A DNA stretch of 64,000 nucleotides from Alnus glutinosa (GCF_958979055.1 NC_084891.1:22508001-22572000); one strand, 5' to 3'; numbered from the stretch's first letter, positions 21,770 through 33,948 are shown. Notes: generated by a model from the letters alone, not told the origin. Translations and numbers: made by a program.

Positions 21770-22860
21770 AAAAATTCATGCAGGTTTGAGCCTTCAGATG
21801 AGTGTTCCAGAGCCTCTGAGCATAGCAACGCATGGAAGAATTTTTGGTCTGTAAATATCCTTGGGTGGTGAAAGTTTTTCTTTGAAATGCTTGTAATAAT
21901 TTGCTGCCAACTAAAGAAAAATTATTTAAGAAAAGAGTGACTAAAGATCCTTTGTGCCCAATCTGTACGTGCCTACGTGGGGTGGAGGAGACAAATACAT
22001 GTCATATTTTGTAGCAATCCATCATCAGGTGATGTATGGGGGACTGCTCTAGAAAAATTCAAAACTGTTCTAGTGGCGTGGATGACTTTTCTCAAATTGC
22101 ATGCAAGCTATATATTGGACAGGTTTTGGAAGTGGGAATTCGAATTAATGGCCACAGTACTTGCTAGAAGGATATGGCTATGTAGAAATGCAGTGGTATT
22201 TGGTAGAGATCTCTTGCACCCAACACAACTTGTTAAAAATGCGAAGGACGCTAGCTGTTGAGGATTTCTATGTGGTAGAACTGGAACATAAGGAAAAATA
22301 ATAAAGAGGTACGAAAGCTAGATACAATTGTACCCAAGTGGGTGTTTCCTCCTAGTGGTGTGTACAAAATTAACTAGAATGCGTCTATTGATAATACAAG
22401 GAAAATGATGATTACGTGCGGTTGTGATTGTTAGAGACCATGATGATAAGGTATTGGCAACAATGTGTTCATTCTTTCAGGGTGTACGTAATTGATCTAA
22501 CTGTTGCAGATGCCTTTATGACTTAGAAAGCTGTGAATTTTGCAGAGATCTAGGTCCACACAATATCATTCTGTGGGTGATGCTTTGGAAATTATACATG
22601 CGCTTCGGAAGGAAGACCAATCTTAGAGCAGGTATGGTAATTTAATTGATGATCGATTCGAAGATAATTCTGCTTAGCTTCTGGCCATGGCACATGATGC
22701 ATTCCAAGAGGGAAGCAAACATAGCAGCCCATCTTTTGGCGAAGGCTGCTATCCAACAATCAGTGAAGAAAATTTTGATGAAAGAATATCCCGAGTTTAT
22801 TTATGAAATTGTAATTTTCAATAGTTGTATAGTTTGTTGATTTTAATGAAAGCCTATTGT
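21770..22860 (+). pseudogene. LINE fragment: zf-RVT linker and RNase H-like end
   Basis: The plus strand, with several frame breaks, reads W-K/N-V-F-L, then N-N-L-L-P-T-K-E-K-L and D-P-L-C-P-I-C, the zf-RVT segment following the reverse transcriptase of plant LINEs. It continues A-R-R-I-W-L-C-R-N-A-V-V-F-G and ends with a decayed RNase H-like tail, with R-E-A-N-I-A-A-H-L-L-A-K-A-A (22690-22838). The reverse transcriptase and endonuclease are missing, so this is a 5'-truncated, dead copy. It lies between MATH copies B and C, in the same direction as them. Confidence 0.75.
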
Positions 22861-23797
22861 GCAAGCCTGATTGTAAATCTAGAAAATAATTTACGGTCAA
22901 GGTGGCAATGATTTCTATTGTACTGACAATCATTTTTTGGCTTTAAACTGGTTGAAATTTGGCTATTGTCTTCAGATTCTGGTCTCCATCTTTGGAATCC
23001 AGTGACAGTAGCCGAAATCTTACCGGTCAGGGGACAATCTCGTCACCGATGATTTTTCGCCGTTATTTTTTTGTACAAGTTAAACGTCGAAAAAAAATTT
23101 AAGAATTTTTTTTTTCTTGAAAATAATTTCGTTAAAAGTACTTAACAACAAAAAATATTTTACATCAAAACAAACGGAGCAGTAATTACCGTTTAGTAAA
23201 TGGTTGTGTCGTAAAATTTTTGTTTGAATAGTAGTAAGAAGTGATTGATGTGATAAAAAATATCAAAAAAAAATTGAAATTATTTTATAAAAAGTGAAAA
23301 AAAATTGTTGTTTTGTAGTAAATTTTTTTATTTAAATAATAAAAAAAAATTATTAATATGGTATAAAAAAAATAAAATAAAATAAAATAAAAAAGTAAAA
23401 TGTAAAAAGTTCAAAAAACAAAAACATTGGGGTTCCCAAACGGTACCCCTATCATGGGACTCTTTTTCTTTTTCTTTAGACCGAGTCAAACGCACTTCAA
23501 ACGCAAAAGTATCAATCACTCCGGTAAAGTATTCAACTTTACAAACATAACAGAAGTAAACTGAGCAACACTGTGAGGCTTTACAGGAAAGCAATGAAAG
23601 TTGAGGAAGGTGAAGATTGAGACTTTCAGGATCGGAGATCTAACCGGAGGTGGGACTCTGAATAGAACCCCCAGGCTTCGCGTCCGTACTGAATAACTTC
23701 ATCCAATTTCATCGCCGTTAATGCTGAGGTAATTTTTTTTTCCTTTTTCTTTTGCTTTTTTCGTGTTGTGTTTATGTACCATTCAGAAAACATGGGC
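22861..23797. other. Intergenic AT-rich sequence
   Basis: Long A and T runs and an AAAAT microsatellite at about 23365-23400. A slightly less AT-rich stretch at 23440-23730 has no supported gene. Confidence 0.35.
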
Positions 23798-23806
23798 GTT
23801 AAAGAT

Positions 23807-24041
23807 AAGCTTGACAATTTTGACACGACCTATGAATCTGACACGAACACGACACGAATATATAGGGTTTGGGTTTAGGCTATAACCCGTTTATGACCCG
23901 TCAACCCGTTTATGACACGTTAATGACCCGTTTATGACATATTTATGACGTGTTAATAACGCATTTTTTTTATCAAATTAGCTAAACGGGTTGACACGCC
24001 AACCAAATGGGTTGACACGACAACCCGAATTGCCAAGCCTA
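23807..24041. mobile_element. hAT-like MITE with target duplication
   Basis: A 235-bp element flanked by GTTAAAGAT at 23798-23806 and 24042-24050. The ends AAGCTTGACAATTTTG and, inverted, TAGGCTTGGCAATTCG form imperfect inverted repeats. The inside is made of repeated ACCCGTTTATGAC and GACACGAC words. An 8- or 9-bp duplication fits hAT or a relative. No transposase. Confidence 0.7.
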
Positions 24042-24251
24042 GTTAAAGATCTTGAAAAAGTTATATAACTTGTTGTATTTCTTGGACAAGTGAAAATAGA
24101 AGGAAAAATTCGATATATAAAAAATAATAATTCGAACGAAATTCGGCATATCATCCAAAATGTTTCCCTAATTCTCTACCCAACTCCTTTGATTCTCGGT
24201 TTAATTTCTCCTCTCCATTAATTGCGAATCCTGTTAAAGTGTATTTGAGGA

Positions 24252-24256
24252 GGGAG
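24252..24256. repeat. Target site duplication GGGAG (left)
   Basis: Identical to 29360-29364, directly outside the copia LTRs. Confidence 0.85.
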
Positions 24257-24496
24257 TATCAAATTCTAGAAAGAACAGAGAGAAAGAGTGCGGAAAACAA
24301 AGAAATGAAGAGAATGAATTCTTATTATCTGAATAGTAGTCAGTCAAGAGTCAACCTTTACAAATATATATATAGGCTGAGTAATACAAGCCTAAAAACT
24401 GAACTAACAACTATAACAAAAAATAACTGAACTAACAGAGACTAAAACAGAGTAACTATACAAAGGAAAGAAAAATTCTTTTCTTTAACTCTAATA
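24257..24496 (-). repeat. 3' LTR of the copia element
   Basis: 240 bp, co-linear with 29120-29359 without indels and with about six substitutions, three of them clustered near 24292-24301. Confidence 0.9.
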
Positions 24497-24503
24497 CTCT
24501 CCC

Positions 24504-26177
24504 TCAAGATGGATGGCATATGTCCTTGACAGACATCTTGGACATCAACTGGTGAAAAAGAGTACATCCAAGTGGTTTAGTTAGAATATCTGCAAGCTGA
24601 TGTTTAAAGGAGACATGAAAAGTCTTGATGAAGCCAAGCTGAATCTTTTCCCGAATAAGATGACAGACTATTTCGATGTGCTTTGTTCGTTCATGATACA
24701 CGGGATTTGCAGCAATGTGAAGAGCTACTTCACTGTCACAATATAAGAAGGCGGCCTGTGGATGAGGAACCAACAGATCCTTAAGCAAGGAACGAAGCCA
24801 CATAAGTTCACAACAGGTTGAGACCATGGACCTATATTCGGATTCAACAGAAGAACGTGAAACAATTTGTTGCTTCTTAGATTTCCATGAGATGAGAGAG
24901 TCACCAATAAAAACACAACAACCTGTGATGGACTTACGGGTATCCAAACACCCTGCCCAATCAGCATCACAAAAAGCCTTGATATGTATATCTAATTTTG
25001 CAGGGAAGAAAAGGCCTTGAGCTGGAGTAGACTTGATATATCTAAGAACCCGGTGAGCTGCATCAAGATGGGGTTGTCTCGGTTTATCCATAAACTGACT
25101 TAAAGTTTGAACTGAATAAGCCAGGTCAGGCCGAGTAATAGTCAAATAAAGGAGTCGGACAATCAATCTTCTAAAAACAGTGGGATCTGAAATGAGAACA
25201 CCATCACCTCTAGACAATTTTAAATTCTGCTCCATAGGAAATTGAGCAGGTTTTGATGCCAACAAGTTGGAATCTTCTAAGATCTCTAAAGCATACTTCC
25301 TTTGGCTAACAGAAATTCCACTAGAGGACCGGGCAATCTCTAGGCCAAGAAAGTATTTTAAAGAACACAAATCCTTGAGTTTAAATTTGTCATTCAGCAT
25401 AGTAATGAAGGAAGAAATAGCATCAGAATCATTGTTTGCAATGGCCACATCATCAACATAAATAAGTAAAGCAATGAAAGAAGAACCTTGCACCCGAGTG
25501 AACAAGGAGTAATTTTCCTTTGATTGGACAAAACCAAGATCAATAAGAGTTGATGAAAGTTTAGAAAACCATTGCCTTGAGGCTTGCTTCAAGTCATAGA
25601 GAGACTTGGTGAGCCGACACACCTTAGACTCCCCCTTAACACCAAATCCCAGAGGCATTTTCATGTAAACCTCCTCATGTAAATCACCATGCAAAAAAGC
25701 ATTGTTAACATCCAATTGGTGTAAAAACCTATTCTTGGCAGCAGCTAGGGCCAAAAAACACCTAACAGTGGTCATTTTTGCTACAGGGGAAAAAGTGTCA
25801 TGATTGTCCAAAACCTCACATTGAGTATACCCCTTAGCCACTAGCCGAGCCTTATACCTTTCAATACTACCATCAGCCTTATGTTTGATTTTATAAACCC
25901 ACTTACACCCGATTGGATGTTTATGAGGTAGGAGATCACAAACAACCCAAGTTTTATTAGCCTCTAAAGCTGAAATCTCAGCTGACATAGCATCACGCCA
26001 ATGATCAAATTTAACAATCTCATGATAAAAACTAGGTTCACATTGAGCAGAAATTGAAGAACAGAAATGTCTATATGCAGGAGACAAACGATCATAAGAA
26101 ACGTAATGAGATAAAGAGTAAGGAATACCTGAATGTTGTGCTATGGAGGAAACTAGAGATGGGAAAGAAGAAGCCAA
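24504..26177 (-). pseudogene. Copia reverse transcriptase and RNase H region
   Basis: An open minus-strand frame of 557 codons. It begins in the integrase-RT linker, then holds the RVT_2 domain: W-K-A-M-like [31 protein letters not shown] and the active site L-I-Y-V-D-D. The RNase H follows, with [23 protein letters not shown] and E-S-E-Y-R. Its end, D-I-L-T-K-P-L-G, is typical of copia. This part still looks intact, but it is cut off from gag by upstream lesions and so could only work if supplied in another way. It would copy element RNA into DNA. Confidence 0.85.
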
Positions 26178-27479
26178 TTGACAATGATAATTCTGCAGGT
26201 ACCGAGGCTTGGTTTTAATTCTTGTGGATTGTCGAAGAGTAGAAGGTTGAGAGAATGATGGAAGAGATATGTCTAAAGGCTGCTAAGGCAAAGTATTTAT
26301 AGGATGGGATTGTGAGTGAGATTCTTGTGGAGAAAAGAATCTGGTTGATGAATTGGTTTTGGTTGAGGAGAAGCATGTGTTTCTGGTTGATAAGATGCAG
26401 ATGGTTGTGATGGAGATTGAAAATGTGAAGAATAAGATGGTAGAAAAACAGGAAAGTCATAAGAGGTATCAATAGAAATAGGTAAAGAAATTTGCGAATT
26501 GGATGATTTAAAAGGAAGAAAACAACCATCACGAGAAGATTGTGTGAGATTAATGGCAAAAGGAAATATTTGTTCATGAAAGACAGCATCTCGGGAAACA
26601 ACAATAGATTGTGTATGCAAATTGAAAAAATTTGTATCATTTTGTGCCAAAAGGTTATCCAATAAAAACACAAGGAGTAGCCCGTGAATCAAATTTAGTT
26701 CTATGCCTAGATAGAGTGGAAATATAAGCTAAACATCCAAAGACTTTTAGATGTGAATAAGACGGTGAAGTAGAAAATAGCAATTCATGGGGGGTTTTAT
26801 TTGACAAAACAGGAGTTGGGATCCGGTTGATAAGATGAACGGCTGTTAAAATACAGTCACCCCAAAAAAGAAAGAGGAACTTGAGATTGAAATCTCAAAG
26901 CCCTAGCAACATTCAGCAAGTGTTGATGTTTGCGCTCCACAACAGCATTTTGTTGTGGAGTTTCAACACAACTTAGTTGATGAATGGTGCCATGGGAAGA
27001 AAAAAATCATCCGTTTTAAATTCTGAACCATTATCAGAACGCAAACATTTGATTTTGAAGTTAAATTGTGTTTGAACAAGGTTAAAAAAGGATTGTATTA
27101 AAGAACGAGTTTGTGCTTTGGATTTCATCAAGTGTACCCAAGTAAACCGGGTATGATCATTAACAATAGTAAGAAAGTAACGTGAACCATTTATTGAAGA
27201 AGTGGCCATTGGCCCCTAAATGTCACAATGAATTATTTCAAAAGGCATACAACTCACACTTGTGTGTACAGGGAAAGGAAGTCGATGCTGTCTAGCTAAG
27301 GGACAAACAATGCAAATGTCATGAGAATTACAAGATATCTCAGGAAATTTATTATGCAATAAGTGCATTCGGGTGAAGGATGGATGACCTAACCTATAGT
27401 GCCATACATCACTTAAAGAGGTTTTAATTGAATTGAAACAAGTAGTGTATGATGAGGATGGTTTGGAAGAAACCTTCAA
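26178..27479 (-). pseudogene. Copia integrase region, broken
   Basis: Reading from 27479, it has the GAG-pre-integrase segment W-H-Y-R-L-G-H-P-S with the zinc-binding C-I-V-C-P-L-A-R-Q. The catalytic core follows, H-C-D-I-stop-G-P, where the usual Trp codon TGG is TAG (27213-27215), then D-H-T-R-F-T-W-V-H-L-M and L-R-S-D-N-G-S-E-F. A frameshift near 26990 ends this frame. In other frames the plant copia signature resumes ([12 protein letters not shown], near 26930). Two overlapping frames at 26215-26692 are the low-complexity linker before the reverse transcriptase. Integrase cannot be produced whole. Confidence 0.8.
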
Positions 27480-27482
27480 ATC

Positions 27483-29099
27483 CTACAGCAAGTAGAATAG
27501 GTCACCTTCTTCCCTACCCACTCCAATCGTCCTCCAAGGGCACAAATTCTGTATAAAGCAAAAACCAGCAAGAAAGATAAGACACGCTTTCAAAAATTTA
27601 ATAATCTTGCTAGCCGAAATGAGATTAAAGGTGAATGAAGGAACACACAAAACTTCATTCAATGTAAGATTGGCTGAAATAACAACAGCTCCTATGTGTG
27701 TGACAGGAACTACAGAACCGTTTGGAAGTTTGACATAAGTGGAAACTACTGCAGTGATAATAGTGAAAAGAGATGGACAATTGATCATATGATCAGTTGC
27801 CCCTGTATCAATAATCCAGGGAGTGAATTTTGAAGTAGAAGGTGGAAATTTTGGAATAGAAGTAGAAGAAAAAACTGAATATTTAGGATTGAGAGAAAAG
27901 AAATGAGAGAAAGAACCTGTTACTGAAGAAGAACTGGAAGCCGGAGCAGATGGAGTAGTAGGAATACTACCTGCCATGTTTGCAAAAGGCTGTTGAACGA
28001 GGGATTGTTGTTGTAACAGGGAGAGAAGCTGTTGACATTGAACATGCGTAATAGTCAGTTGAGGAACAGCATGTGGAGGATCATGCTGCTGAGGTTGAGT
28101 GACCGAAACCAAATCAGATTCTTGCACGTTATTTGCAGAATGTGAAGAAGAAGGCTTATTGAGGTTCTTGGTGAACTTGAACCCTGGGGAGAAACCATGA
28201 AGCCAATAACACTTGTCGACAGTATGGCCGGGTACTTTACAATGAGTACAAACAGGTTTGTCTTTCCGATAGGGCTGCTTGACGAACTGAGCCACTGGTG
28301 CAGTCATAAGAGCAACAGATTCCAGATTGAAAGGAGGATTCTTGACGGAGATTTCTTGCTGCTTTTCCTCTTGAGTGATCATAGAGAAAACCTTGTTGAT
28401 TGAAGGCAGAGGCTCCATGATAAGTATCTGACCTCAAATCGCAGTAAAAGACTCATTTAGTCCCATGAGAAATTGATAAACATATTCTTGGTGATAGTGT
28501 GCTGCGACGACTTTCATTCCTCCACAAGAACACGGAGGAATATGTCGATAATTGCTCAGCTCATCCCATAGGGATTGGAGCTGAGTGAAATAGCAGCTCA
28601 CAGAAGAGTTATCTTGCGTAAGTGTCGAAATGGATTTCTGCAACTGAAAAACCCTAGGTCCGTTCTTCTGAGAGAAACGTTCCTTCAGATCGAGCCACAT
28701 GCCATGGCATGTATCGATGTAAATCACGCTCGCGGCAATTTCTTTGGAAACGGAATTGAGGATCCATGACAAGACCATATTGTTGCAGCATATCCAAGCT
28801 TGATACTCAACGCCAGATTCAACGGCAGGTTGAAGAAGGGAACCATTGACGAAAGCCAATTTGTTTTTGGCGGTGAGCGCCATGATCATTGAGCGGCTCC
28901 AGGTGTTGTAATTTTCGCCGATTAAGGGCTAAGAAACAAGAATTGTTCCCAGAGATTCTCCATGAGGGAGATAAAACGGACTTGCTGGATTTGTGAAAAT
29001 GGAAGGAGAAATGGAGAATTGAAACGGTTGATTATCAGTGTTTGCTGGATTATCGACAGGAGGGAGTGGAGAAGATGAAGATGGAATCTCAGACTCCAT
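27483..29099 (-). pseudogene. Copia gag and protease region, broken by stops
   Basis: The probable start ATG is at 29097-29099, just after the primer site. The gag part has N-Y-N-T-W-S-R-S-M, N-K-L-A-F-V-N-G and W-D-E-L-S-N-Y-R, the copia gag core. The zinc knuckle C-T-H-C-K-V-P-G-H-T-V-D-K-C follows, then the protease motif W-I-I-D-T-G-A-T-D-H-M. All pieces lie in one frame but are interrupted by stops near 28927, 28435 and 27481. Gag packages the RNA and protease cleaves the polyprotein. Confidence 0.8.
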
Positions 29100-29107
29100 T
29101 GATGTTT

Positions 29108-29119
29108 GCTCTGATACCA
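29108..29119 (-). other. Primer binding site of the copia element
   Basis: The minus strand reads TGGTATCAGAGC immediately after the 5' LTR, complementary to the 3' end of initiator methionine tRNA, as usual in plant copia elements. Confidence 0.85.
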
Positions 29120-29359
29120 TATCAAATTCTAGAAAGTACAGAGAGAAAGAGTGCAAAAAACAGAGAAATGAAGAGAAGGAATTCTTATTATCTGAATAGT
29201 AGTCAGTCAAGAGTCAACCTTTACAAATATATATATAAGCTGAGTAATACAAGCCTAAAAACTGAACTAACAACTATAACAAAAAATAACTGAACTAACA
29301 GAGACTAAAACAGAGTAACTATACAAAGGAAAGAAAAATTCTTTTCTTTAACTCTAATA
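29120..29359 (-). repeat. 5' LTR of the copia element
   Basis: 240 bp, paired with 24257-24496. TATATATATA near 29228-29237 may serve as the promoter TATA box on the minus strand. Confidence 0.9.
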
Positions 29360-29364
29360 GGGAG
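29360..29364. repeat. Target site duplication GGGAG (right)
   Basis: Identical to 24252-24256. Confidence 0.85.
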
Positions 29365-29463
29365 TTCATCAGTTCATGTCCTGTTCAGCGTGAGAGGTGG
29401 TGTCAGTGTGGTAAGGCCTTTACAAGTGCTAGTCATAGCGAGAATCCAAGGGATTTCAGATAT

Positions 29464-29586
29464 ATTGAAAGTCCTTCCTTAATGCATGCAGGGCCATAGT
29501 CCTTTGAGCTTCCTCAAAATATCAGAAGCAGTTCTCCCTTACATTACATAGGACTGCCAGGAGAAAGAAGAGTTCAAAAGGAAGAC
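29464..29586 (+). promoter_or_regulatory. Conserved upstream block of MATH copy C
   Basis: Matches the leader blocks of copies A and B. The TATA-like CATATATAG of copy B is reduced here to GGCCATAGTCC, so transcription may start differently. Confidence 0.4.
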
Positions 29587-32013
29587 ATGGAAGAGAAAAC
29601 TTGCCATCCTCTCCCTGCTGTCGACAATGATGCAAGTGGTATACTCTCTCTCTGATTTTTGGTGACTTGTTTGATGTTATTTAGTATTCATTGTCAAAAA
29701 GTATCGAAAGTAGTTGCATTTGCTCAATTCTGGGTTAGATTCTGATGCTGCGACTTGGACACTTTTGGAGTTGGCAATGGACTGAATATTACCCACCAAC
29801 AGTTTTTCCTGAATATCTTTGCCAATGGGCAGATGCGTATGAACACCGACTTACCAAAAGAACTGTACGAAAAAGCTGCAAGGCCAGAATTCCTGATTGC
29901 ATCTCAAACATGTATTTGAGTTAAAATTGAGTAATGTTGAAAAATTAACTTAAAAACCAGCATGATGGAATACTTAGTGAAGTACTCCAAGCTGCACTTA
30001 CTTCAGTCATATTTAATATGAACTTTTATTTATTTCATAGTATATTTTTGAAGAGGGTAACATTCAACTCTAGGCTAGCTCTGCACAATCTATGCTAGGT
30101 CAATTATGTACGGTAAATAGATGTACGAAATTATGGGATTGAATCTGCAATGGATATAACCCAAAACTCCCCTCTTTAGAGGTGGAGAGCTACCAATTGG
30201 CTAAATAAATAGCCAAAGGTTTGATATAACAGAATTGGAACTTTAAGAACCACTCTACTGTCCAACTCAATGACCTCTGATTGAATATATAACTATTAAC
30301 AAAAAAGTATCACAATAATTAGCTTTATATTTTTTGAATCTGAATGTTTTTTGTTTCTTTATTTTTATCTCAGGAATCGTACAATCCATTAGAGATCACC
30401 CACCGACTCATTATACATTTCAAATCAAGAATTTCTCATTACTGTTTGGGATGGAGGAGGAAAAATGTCACTCGGGCGAGTTTGAAGTTGGCGGCTACCA
30501 ATGGTGCATCTTGAGGACTCCCCTTCGTATAGGGATCCCCTGAAATTAATTACGCTGGCCGAATTTCTGTGAAATTCGAGCAGCCTAAAAGAGGTGGGTT
30601 GTGTGGTCTACCTGCCCTGGCCAGGTGGGCTTGATACCCTAGGCTACCAGGGGAAGGTAGGGCCTGCAGTCCCCTCTCTTAGGCTACCCGAATTTTGAGA
30701 AATTCTCATCCCTCTCCTTCTCCTTCTCCTTTCGGCTGTTGGTTTTTTTTTATTCTTTTTTTTTTTTTTTTTTTGGGATAAAAAAATTATGAGCATTTTC
30801 ATTTCCATGTCTAGGAGATTGGTACTTTACCCAAATGGGAAAAAGAATAGCGACGGGAATGGTCACATCTCTTTATACTTGGCAATAGCACATACCAATG
30901 ATCTTCCACTTGGCTGGGAGGTTAACGTGAACATAAGATTCTTTGTGTTTGATCAAATCCGCGACAAGTACCTCACTATTCAAGGTAGCTTCGCCCAAAA
31001 CTTAGTTTTTATAGTGTACTCTTTTACTGCAAGAATATTAGACTTGAGCTTAAGTTTAAAGAAAGCTTTGCTTGCACTTTGTCCATCTGGATATACCTCG
31101 CTAATGTATTTATGTTGGGATTTGATATGTGACTTTAAATTGCCTGTGAATGTCAACAACTTAGATGCAAATGGGAGAGTAAGACGCTTTCATAACTTGA
31201 AGACTGAATGGGGATTCGCCCAGTTACTTTCCCATGATACTCTCAATGATCCATCAAATGGTTATCTTCTTGATGACACTTGTGTCTTTGGGGTGGAAGT
31301 TTTTGTTATTAAAGCTACTGGTAAAGGGGAGACTTTGTCGATGATAAATCAACCTCAACATAATTATTTTACTTGGAGGATTGACAACTATTCGAACTTG
31401 AAAGGGGAAGCTTATTTCTCTGAGCATTTTACTGTTGAAGGGCGAAGATGGTACGATTTTAGTTTTGCTCTTTTATATCAGTCTCAAGTAGGTTTACTTA
31501 TTCTGTTAGTTCACAACCTTTAGCTTTATATTTTGGATATAGGGAGTTGAAGCTCAAGCCAGGAGGAAGTGAAACAGGAGCAGACACATGCTTGTCTCTC
31601 TATCTCTGCTTAGGTGATTCAGAAATTCTTCCTCCCAACAGAAAATTGTACGCAAAATACAAGCTGCGAATAAGGGACCAAGTCCATGGCAATCACCTTG
31701 AAAAGACAGGTCTGTTCTCTTGATTTTCACAAAAATATGCTCTGAACCTTCATTTCTTTTCGACCTTAACAGAAGAAAATTCTCCTGAAAATTTACATGA
31801 AAAACCAATCTAAGAAAAGTTAATAATATGACCAACTCTTACCTTACAGTTGAGAACTGGTTCTCTGATCCCAACGAGGGCTACGGTTTCCACAATTTTT
31901 TGTCAAAGAGAGATCTCCAAGATACATCAAAGGGCTACTTGGTGGGTGAGGGTGTCTTAATTGAGTGCAAAATTGATGTCATATCCGTAGTTAATGATTT
32001 CTCCTCAAATTAA
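29587..32013 (+). CDS. MATH-domain (TRAF-like family) protein, copy C
   Basis: Six exons with GT-AG borders: 29587-29638, 30374-30503, 30815-30984, 31165-31450, 31543-31709 and 31850-32013. They total 969 bases, an open frame of 322 residues. Two MATH domains are coded: about residues 25-165 (H-Y-T-F-Q-I-K-N-F-S-L-L, G-G-Y-Q-W, L-Y-P-N-G, G-H-I-S-L-Y-L) and about 178-317 (Y-F-T-W-R-I-D-N-Y-S, L-S-L-Y-L-C-L, W-F-S-D and a final D-V-I-S-V-V). MATH domains bind partner proteins; this plant two-MATH type has no other domain, and its role is not known. No signal peptide is evident. It is the only undamaged copy of three. Intron 2 carries a palindromic insertion. Whether it is expressed cannot be judged from sequence. 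Confidence 0.85.
30520..30715. repeat. Palindromic MITE-like insertion in intron 2 of MATH copy C
   Basis: Copies A and B have about 100-bp introns here, while copy C has 311 bp. The extra DNA is GC-richer and has inverted arms: GAATTTCTGTGAAATTCG followed by AGCCTAAAAGAGG on the left, and the inverse of GAATTTCTCAAAATTCGG with AGCCTAAGAGAGG on the right. The exact ends and a target duplication were not resolved. Confidence 0.6.
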
Positions 32014-32924
32014 TATTATGTTTAAATTGGAGAAACCGTCTTTGAATTGTGACAATAACAAATTCTATTCTGTCATCTCATTTTTCTTCTCTTTAAAAGG
32101 GTATGTAAAGTTTTATAGGATAAAAATTCTGTTTGCATGTGCTCAAAGTTGAATCATGTTCAATCCATAGCACTGGTTAAGAGGCATATATATATATAGC
32201 CAGTATTTTAAGTGGCATGCTTTGAAGTACTTGTGTTTGACAGAATGAAGCATACCTAACTTGCTCAACTTTCTTAGTATTCTGGACTGTTAGCATGGTG
32301 GTAATGTTGAAAATAACGCAATGCCTGTTGGCCAACATTAAATTTACTGCTTTACCACTTAAGTGGCCAAGGAAGCAGACCTATGTAAGGGCTATGTATA
32401 TAATGTTTTTGTTGGCTTGATAGCGAATTATTTCGTGGATTTGATTCTGCTGCACAATAACACAGTACCTCCCAATTCTTAGCCACCTTGGCGCAGAGAA
32501 AGTACCTTTGTGATAAGGATTTCTATCCCTATCATAAATGAGGATTGGATTTCCCAAAGCAAGGGATGTGATTAGATAGAATTATATTACATTTAGATAA
32601 TTTTAAACTATTTGTAAACTCTATAAATAAAGCCTGATATATACTCAATCATATTAAGGAAATATGAGTATAATGTAATCTTATTGGGCTCATCCATAGC
32701 GGTGGACCTAGTTGTCTTACACCAAACTATCTGTAAATCATTTGTTTCTATTTTCTCATTTCTTTCACTTTTCTCTTAAGTTTCCATTTCTTTATGAATT
32801 TTTTTTTTTCACCATTAACATCGGAGTAGTCTCCTAGACTTTGTTTCCTTTGGTTGGTTTACGTATATTATATGATCTATGGGAACACCTTTTATTTTTT
32901 GGATTTGATTATTGCACTACACTA

Positions 32925-33030
32925 TCACAATAATTGCACAACTTCTCACATGAAGGTGGACTTCAGTGTGTGAGACTCACCTTCATGTGAGGGGTTGTTG
33001 TACAGTTGTTATATTGGTATTGTAAATCTA
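32925..33030. repeat. Palindromic MITE
   Basis: CTCACATGAAGGTG and CACCTTCATGTGAG form a perfect 14-bp stem around a short loop. Outer arms ACAATAATTGCACAAC and GTTGTACAGTTGTTAT extend it. Confidence 0.6.
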
Positions 33031-33776
33031 ACATTTTTTATTTGATAAAATGTAGTATTTTTATAAGAGAAATTAACTATTGTGTTTAAAGAAGCCCATG
33101 GGCCTCATCTTTTATTAAGGAAGGGAGACACGTTGCAGTTGAGTGCTTTTGTCGGTAGAGTTCGGTTGTTGTTTTCTGGGGCGCAGCCAATTTTAATGAT
33201 CCAATAATACCCAACCACGTAACGTAAGTCTCTATTTAAACTAAGAATTATCATTTATTTTAAATTATTTAAAAATAGATAACTATTTTCTCTAAAGAAT
33301 AGATGGAAAGTTATACCGTAGAGAATTGTTAAAAGAAAGTGGGTGAAAGTGGGAGTGGCGGTGCGAGGAAAATAGGGGGAGATAGTAGCCAAAAAAAATA
33401 AGCGTTCTATTTTAAATGCGTAAATCATAATAATAATTAAAAAAATCTATTTCAATTCCTTTAATTAGGAACGGAAAAAATTCGTATTTATATTTAGTTG
33501 GTTTTTTTTTATTTTTTTAAATGACAAGGAGCTTCAAGTGAAAATGATAAATATAGGATACAAATTTTGAATCCGTGTCAACAATATAGGAGTGCAACCA
33601 CTTGCCAACAGCTAGAGCTTGTTTGGGATTGCGTTAAAAAGTTTAAAAAATATTTTTAATATTTAAAAAAATTGTGCCAAACAAAAATTTGGTCTGTTTG
33701 GTAAAAAAAAAAAAAAAAATTGAAAATATTTTTTTACTTTTTTACTCTAAATTTTTTAAAAAAAGCTTCGAAAAGA

Positions 33777-33822
<46 letters not shown>

Positions 33823-33948
33823 CTAAAAATGCTCGTTTTGGTTTGAGGTAAACTTTCTTTTAGATTTGGACACACATATATAGGCAAAACTTTTGATGTA
33901 AACTTGTTACGGCTGCTGATTATTACCAATTAGATTGGTGAAACCCTT

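Larger units (their letters stand above)
24257..29359 (-). mobile_element. Complete but defective Ty1/copia LTR retrotransposon
   Basis: Two 240-bp LTRs (24257-24496 and 29120-29359), starting TATTAGAGTT and ending GAATTTGATA on the minus strand, bracket the element. It is flanked by the exact 5-bp duplication GGGAG (24252-24256 and 29360-29364). The primer binding site TGGTATCAGAGC is at 29108-29119 next to the 5' LTR, and the polypurine tract TTGAGGGAGAG at about 24497-24507. Domain order is gag, protease, integrase, reverse transcriptase, RNase H, which defines copia. I count about six differences between the LTRs, roughly 2.5 percent, so the insertion is fairly recent. At least four stops and one frameshift make it non-functional. 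It separates MATH copies B and C. Confidence 0.93.
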
